This document shows positions 59,046-64,000 of a stretch of 64,000 nucleotides of DNA, piece after piece. Both the position numbers and the translations under genes were made by a program. Position 1 is the stretch's first letter. Each line of letters starts with the position of its first letter. Where the stretch lies: positions 19,746,001-19,810,000 of the forward strand of contig NC_134017.1 in NCBI RefSeq assembly GCF_040712315.1, in the 5' to 3' direction. Source of the DNA: Castanea sativa. Its lineage: Eukaryota; Streptophyta; Magnoliopsida; Fagales; Fagaceae. The notes below the pieces were generated by a model, which saw only the letters and a list, made by a program, of their open reading frames with translations, was not told where the DNA came from and ran no database searches.

Positions 59046-59116
59046 GTTGAGGATGGTGAGATGAGCATGAGATATCAGATATGTATGTAGTGAGAGTAAA
59101 GTCATATTATATATAT

Positions 59117-59121
59117 ATGTA

Positions 59122-59213
<92 letters not shown>
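59117..59213. repeat. Compound TG/TA/GA microsatellite
   Basis: (TG)n, (TA)n and (GA)n runs in succession. A second (TA)n(TG)n run is at about 59466-59507, just before the LTR of element 3. Confidence 0.9.
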
Positions 59214-59215
<2 letters not shown>

Positions 59216-59464
59216 CAATAAAAAAAAGTGTGTTGGCAACATAAAATAGAAAAGTTTGTGCAATGATTCAATAAATAAATAAATAAATAAATAAAAGTGT
59301 GTTCTATCAATGCATTCTAAATTGATAGCGTAGATTGTAGGGCAATAATGTGTATGTGGTTGAATAATTGTTTGATGATTGCATCTTATTATATTAATAA
59401 TAATGGTTGTGTTTTTGTTTTTATAGACAGTTTGTTAATACTAAATGAATGCTTATTTGGAGTT

Positions 59465-59505
<41 letters not shown>

Positions 59506-60234
59506 ACAGGACGTTATTCCTGTACACGCGAAACCCATCATAATAATGCCATGTGTACAAGGCCCACAACTCGTTGGGCCTCGAGTCCTAAAGTATCATG
59601 TGCGAACACATACTCTATCGGATCTATGGACATGGTCCGGGTGGTCCTCAGCACCCAACTCATCCGAAAAACGCTATGAAGCTAGTTGTAATATCAACCG
59701 CGAAGATGGGATCCCGCTTGTTCGGGGAATGCAATTTCCCAAAGGGATGATTCCTGGTATGCTCAATGAAGCCTAGGGAGTATCGTTGCTAGACAGTCCA
59801 TCCAGCAGTGGAACCAGTTCCAATGCCACTCTCACTACCTCCCACTCCCAACTAAACACCCATTTAAAGGTAATATTGGACCTCTCCTCTCACTCATCAT
59901 GAGAACAATCATAACCCTTCTACTAGCCTTAGGATATAAATAAGAGATGGGAATATGAGAATGGGGTTGGAAATTTTGGAGAGAAAAAACAAAGGAAAAA
60001 GGGTGATCATTCTGGGAAAATAAGGAGAGTAATTCTAAGGGCATAGGGAACAAGGGTATTTGGGCTACCGCACATAGGACCACCCGTTGTAGGAAATCCA
60101 AAAGCCCATAAAAGCAAATAAATTATGAATCCAAATAGAGTTCAAGTCCAATAACCACATTTGGGTATGCATAATTGGCACCGTCTGTGGGAATCTCCTA
60201 CGTCGTTGTGGTGCTATTGAGGCTGCACGGGAAA

Positions 60235-61899
60235 ATGTCTGGAAGTAGGCTAGGAAGTTATGCTCAAAGTGGCTTTGAAGGGTCATTGCAGGGGTCCACA
60301 TGGTTAGAAAGGAGGCAAAAAAGGCAAGAGGATAGACGGCATGAGGAAGCAGAGGAGTCCGGACCCGGAGAGGGATTGTATCAAACTCTCCAAACAGTAT
60401 CTGACGCTTCAGGCCACAGCTGCCTCGACAGAAAGGACCAAGAGCTTAAGCAGATGGATCAGGAACTCGAGCGCCTACATAGGACGGTGAAGGATTTGGA
60501 GTTGCAAGCAAGGGGCAGGCGTAGAATAAGGGACCACGGCGAACAAAGAGAAAGGTCGGCAAGTGTAAGCAACCACCATGCAGTAGGATCCCGTCAATCC
60601 GGATCTCATCGACACCGCGATCATTCACAGGAGTATGCAAACCATGATTCGACTTCCCCGGATGAGGGACGACCTTGTAATGTGGCCATGGATGTAATGA
60701 GCCGGGCATTACGCCAAGCTGCCCGATCGCCATTCTCGAGAGATATTGAAAGCGCACCGATGCTGTGCAGATTCACACGGCCGCCATTCAATTCCTACAC
60801 TAGAAAAATAGACCCGGTAGAACATGTAAGCCACTACATTCAAATGATGCCTTTACACGCTAATAATGACGCACTGATGTGTAAGGTCTTCCCATTGAGC
60901 ATCGGCCCCATCGCTTTGAGGTGGTTCAACGAATTAAAGAAAGGATCAATCCACAGTTTTTCAAAACTGATCTAGGAATTTGGTATACGATTCATGACTT
61001 GCAGCCGAGTTCCGTAGCCCGTGGACGCGTTACTGTCGATGAAAATAGGGGCTGGGGAGACCCTTCGCAACTATGCTAATCGGTACTGGGAGCTGTATAA
61101 CGAGATCAGCGGGGGCAATGAAAAGATTGCAGCGAGCACCTTTCGAATGGGGTTGCCTGATGAATCCAAACTGAGGGAATCGTTGACGAGAAGGCCTCCC
61201 GAGGACATGAGGCAGTTGATGAGCGTATCAAGGAGTATAAGTGATTAGAAAATGATCAGCTGCAGACCAAGGGGAAGGTCCCGATCATCAATCATCCTTG
61301 GAATATTGGTTTCTAGCCTAGACCCTGAAAGGATCTGAGGATTCAAGAGTCCGGACCGGGAATTGGAGAAGCTAATGCAGCCTTCAAGGAGCCGTTGCAT
61401 AAAAATCATCGATTGAATAAAAAATGAATCGTATTTTAAGTGGCCGAACAAGATGGGGGGCGACCCATCGAGGAGAAATCAGAATTTATATTATACCTAC
61501 CACAAAGATAAAGGGCACACCACTAAACAGTGTAGAGTATTGAAAGACCATCTAAAACAGTTGGTGAAGGTGGGGCATTTGAAAGAGTTTCTAGTGGCAA
61601 CGAGGAATCAAGAGACTGGGCAAGCAGATCGTCTGCGCGAAAATCCTCTCCCACCCCTTTTAGGAGTAATACAAGTCATCCATGCAGTACCAAAGAGTGC
61701 TCAAGCACCCAGAACAAGGGGGATATTGGCCGTGGTACCAGCAGAAAGTTACGCAGGCGAACATTCTCTCGGGAAGAAGCTGAGGTACACTAAACAACCT
61801 ATTGCGTTTAATGATGATGATATGGAAGGCACTACTCAGTCGCACCACGATGCTTTGGTAGTCACGGCCTGTATAAGGGTTTCATGGCAAAAAGAATAA
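60235..61899 (+). pseudogene. Gag of element 3
   Basis: The frame starts at about 60235 (MSGSRLGSYAQ). It has a charged coiled N-terminus, the capsid-like domain (FPLSIGPIALRWFNELKKGS, then AGETLRNYANRYWELYNEI) and a nucleocapsid-like block TYHKDKGHTTKQC near 61500. TAG at 60973, later stops near 61245, and other interruptions break it. Confidence 0.85.
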
Positions 61900-62180
61900 T
61901 GATAGATCAAGGCAACGGTGCAGATGTAATGTACTTTGACTTGTATAGGGGGCTCAGACTGAAAAAGGGGGACTTGTCTAAGTATGATACGTCGTTGATG
62001 GGGTTTGATGGCCATATGGTAATTCCAAAAGTGCAGATTTCACTTTTAGTCAACATCGAAGGTAAGGAGGTAACTATAACGTTTATAGTGATCATTTCTT
62101 TCTCGCCATACACAGCAATCCTTAGAAGGCCATGGATTCATGACATGGGGGTTGTGCCGTCACCTTGCATGTAAAGGTCA
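61840..62180 (+). pseudogene. Protease of element 3
   Basis: HHDALVVTACI, then after a frameshift IMIDQGNGADVMYFDLY (active-site Asp-Gln-Gly form) and SPYTAILRRPWIHDMG. This DQG form differs from the DNG form in elements 1 and 2, so element 3 belongs to another sub-lineage. Confidence 0.8.
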
Positions 62181-62458
62181 AGTTTCGAATTGAGGATGGA
62201 ATCACGATGATAAGGGGCGATTAGCAGGTAGCCAGACAGTGCTTAGTGGCCGCGGCCAACCAATAGACCAAGTGAAAGGAGTCTACCAAGAAGGCCCCTT
62301 TATAGCATCTACAGCAACCCCAAGAGGAGGAGGGGACCAACTGTGTCGAGGATCTGGTGAAAGTAAAGATTCTGCCGGATTGTGAAAGGAATTTTCTGAT
62401 AGGGGCAAGCTTGAGGGACGAAGAGAGGGTGGAGTTGTTGCTTTTTCTTGTGTAAAAC

Positions 62459-63430
62459 GTGGACGTATTCGCTTGGAGTTCATACGAGGTGCCCGAGGTT
62501 GACCCCGAATTTATAGTTCACAAGCTGAATGTGGATCGTTTATGCCCTCCTAAGAAACAGATACCGAGGAGGTTGGCTAAAAAGCATGTCGAAGCCGTCA
62601 GACAGGAGGTTGGGAAGCTGAAGGAAGCAGGGGCCATAAAGGAAACGTTCTTTCTAGAATGGTTTGCAAAAACTGTGGTAGTAAGGAAGAAGAACGGTAA
62701 GTGGAGGGTCTGTGTTTATTTCACTGATTTAAATCGAGCATGCCCAAAGGATCCGTTCCTGATGCCAAAAATTGATCAATTGGTAGATGCTACGTACGGG
62801 CACCCAAGGATGAGTTTTCTTGATGCTTTCCATGGTTATCACCAAATTACCCTTTCCGCTAAGGATCAGGAGAAGATTGCATTCATAACACCTGATGCTA
62901 ACTATCATTATATCGTGAAGTCGTTCGGATTGAAAAAAGCGGGAGCCACTTATGAACGAATGATGACGAGGATGTTTAGGGATAAAATTGGATGTTCGGA
63001 TTGAAAGCCACGGAAGCCACTTATCAATGAATGATGACGAGGATGTTTAGGGATAAGATTAGGAGTACAGTCGAAGTATACGTTGATGACATGGTAATAA
63101 AAGCAAGCAGGAAGGACAACATATTAAAGACCTTAAAGAAGTGTTTGAAATACTCTGGCGACACCAACTGCGTCTCAATGTCGATAAGTGCGCTTTCGGG
63201 GTAGGGTTCGGCAAGTTCCTAGGCGATTTAATCACCAAACGGGGAATCGAAGTTAACCCCAATCAAATTGAAGTCATAAAATGTCTCAAACTACCGAGCA
63301 ATCTGAAAGAGGTTCAAAAATTGACCAGTATGTTAGCTGCCCTTAACCGATTTATTTCCAAGTTCGCTAATTGGTGCCGACCATTTTATCAGCTTTTGAA
63401 GAAGTGGAAGGGGTTCCAATTGAAGGAAAA
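62459..63430 (+). pseudogene. Reverse transcriptase of element 3
   Basis: FAWSSYEVPEVDPEFIVHKL, KKNGKWRVCVYFTDLNRACP, FLDAFHGYHQITL, then a 71-bp tandem duplication (62923-62993 and 62994-63064), then VEVYVDDMVIKAS and, in another frame, the thumb from 63141 (NVDKCAFGVGFGKFLG). The duplication shifts the frame, so it is dead. Confidence 0.88.
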
Positions 63431-63432
63431 AT

Positions 63433-64000
63433 TCTGGTTTTGCATCTCATGCAAAACCCACAGCGGAAGCAAAGAACAAGGATCTATTTCATTCATGATT
63501 GATAACGTGTACAATGTAAATTTTAGAATTTAAGAACAAGATAGCGTACCTTGGTGTGGAGAAATTCAAAACAAAGATTAGAAGCACTTGGGAACACTTT
63601 TAATCTTCATTCCAATTCCACTTTACGCCCAAGATGTGTGGTCTTTCAATCAGTTTTTCAAATGGAGAATGAAAGTGTGTCTCACACTCTCTCACACACC
63701 GTTTCCTTTTCTTTTCTAATCTCTTCTTAATAAAAATTCTGTATGTTTCTCCCTTTATAACTAACTGATTATCTAATTGGGCTGGCCTATTGGGCCTTTT
63801 CAATTGAGCTTTAGTGTGTGGCTTGGAGTGGGACCAAAATGGGCCTTGGGCTTTTCCGTCAACTCTTGACAAGTCCAAAGTTACCATTAATTATATTTAA
63901 TACCACTATATAAATATAATTGCATTCTAGGCCTTATTAATAAATTATATCCCAAGACTTTATTATACACGTAACCCCTTCATAAAATATTCGTAGTAAC
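63433..64000. mobile_element. LTR-like sequence running off the window
   Basis: Starts abruptly at TGGTTTTGCATC inside the RT/RNase H frame of element 3 and continues as T-rich and GGGCC-containing non-coding sequence to the window end. Probably the LTR of a younger element, but only one end is visible. Confidence 0.45.

Larger units (their letters stand above)
59505..63430 (+). mobile_element. Degenerate Ty3/gypsy element, 3'-truncated (element 3)
   Basis: A 5' LTR of about 670 bp ends at ATGCA (60172), followed by the primer-binding site TTGGCACCGTCTGTGGGAA. Gag, protease and RT follow with many stops. The element is cut at about 63430, within the RNase H region, by another LTR-like sequence. 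No 3' LTR is in the window. The left LTR edge is uncertain because a TG microsatellite adjoins it. Confidence 0.82.

Noticed and set aside
59348..59776. 142-codon plus-strand frame
   Set aside because: It reads through TA/TG microsatellites into the LTR of element 3; not a gene.

Overview
This is plant nuclear DNA: AT-rich, intron-bearing genes, long microsatellites, and several layers of nested transposable elements. The gene families (G-type lectin/S-domain receptor kinases, LYK4/5-type LysM receptors) and the repeats (Tat-type Ty3/gypsy, L1-type LINEs, hAT and MULE miniature elements) point to a eudicot, probably a woody one; I cannot fix the species. No RNA genes and no prokaryotic features were seen. 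All coordinates were read by eye.

Layout. 1-8.7 kb: a heavily broken S-domain receptor kinase pseudogene on the minus strand (relic A), flanked by duplicated upstream segments. 9-18.1 kb: decayed repeats, a solo LTR, a C-terminal kinase relic (B), a LINE split by a hAT element, and a second LINE remnant. 18.4-23.7 kb: the most gene-like part. Six consensus-spliced exons give a transmembrane segment and an intact RD-type kinase; immediately upstream on the same strand lies an intact LYK4/5-like LysM ectodomain whose reading frame meets a phase-compatible splice donor. Together they could encode a 665-residue LysM receptor with an S-domain-type kinase, a combination I do not recognise. 23.9-28.3 kb: hAT elements, an LTR-like segment, and a LINE 3' end. 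28.3-38.3 kb: a complete Tat-lineage Ty3/gypsy element with 522-bp LTRs and the 5-bp duplication CTAGC, inserted into the LINE RNase H domain. It carries a hairpin-forming tandem array and a four-exon antisense gene. 38.7-41.1 kb: a solo LTR holding a MULE-like element. 41.8-50.0 kb: an older, inverted gypsy element of the same lineage. 50.5-57.3 kb: an S-receptor first-exon relic (E), a solo LTR with duplication AATAT, and a transmembrane/kinase relic (D). 59.5-63.4 kb: a third, degenerate gypsy element truncated by another LTR-like sequence.

How it fits together: the window looks like a tandem S-domain receptor-kinase cluster, all minus strand, that has been a landing site for transposons. 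Most copies are dead. The one kinase that stays open throughout is the one sitting downstream of the LysM ectodomain. Nonsense codons in the elements are mostly of the kind made by C-to-T change at methylated CG and CHG sites.
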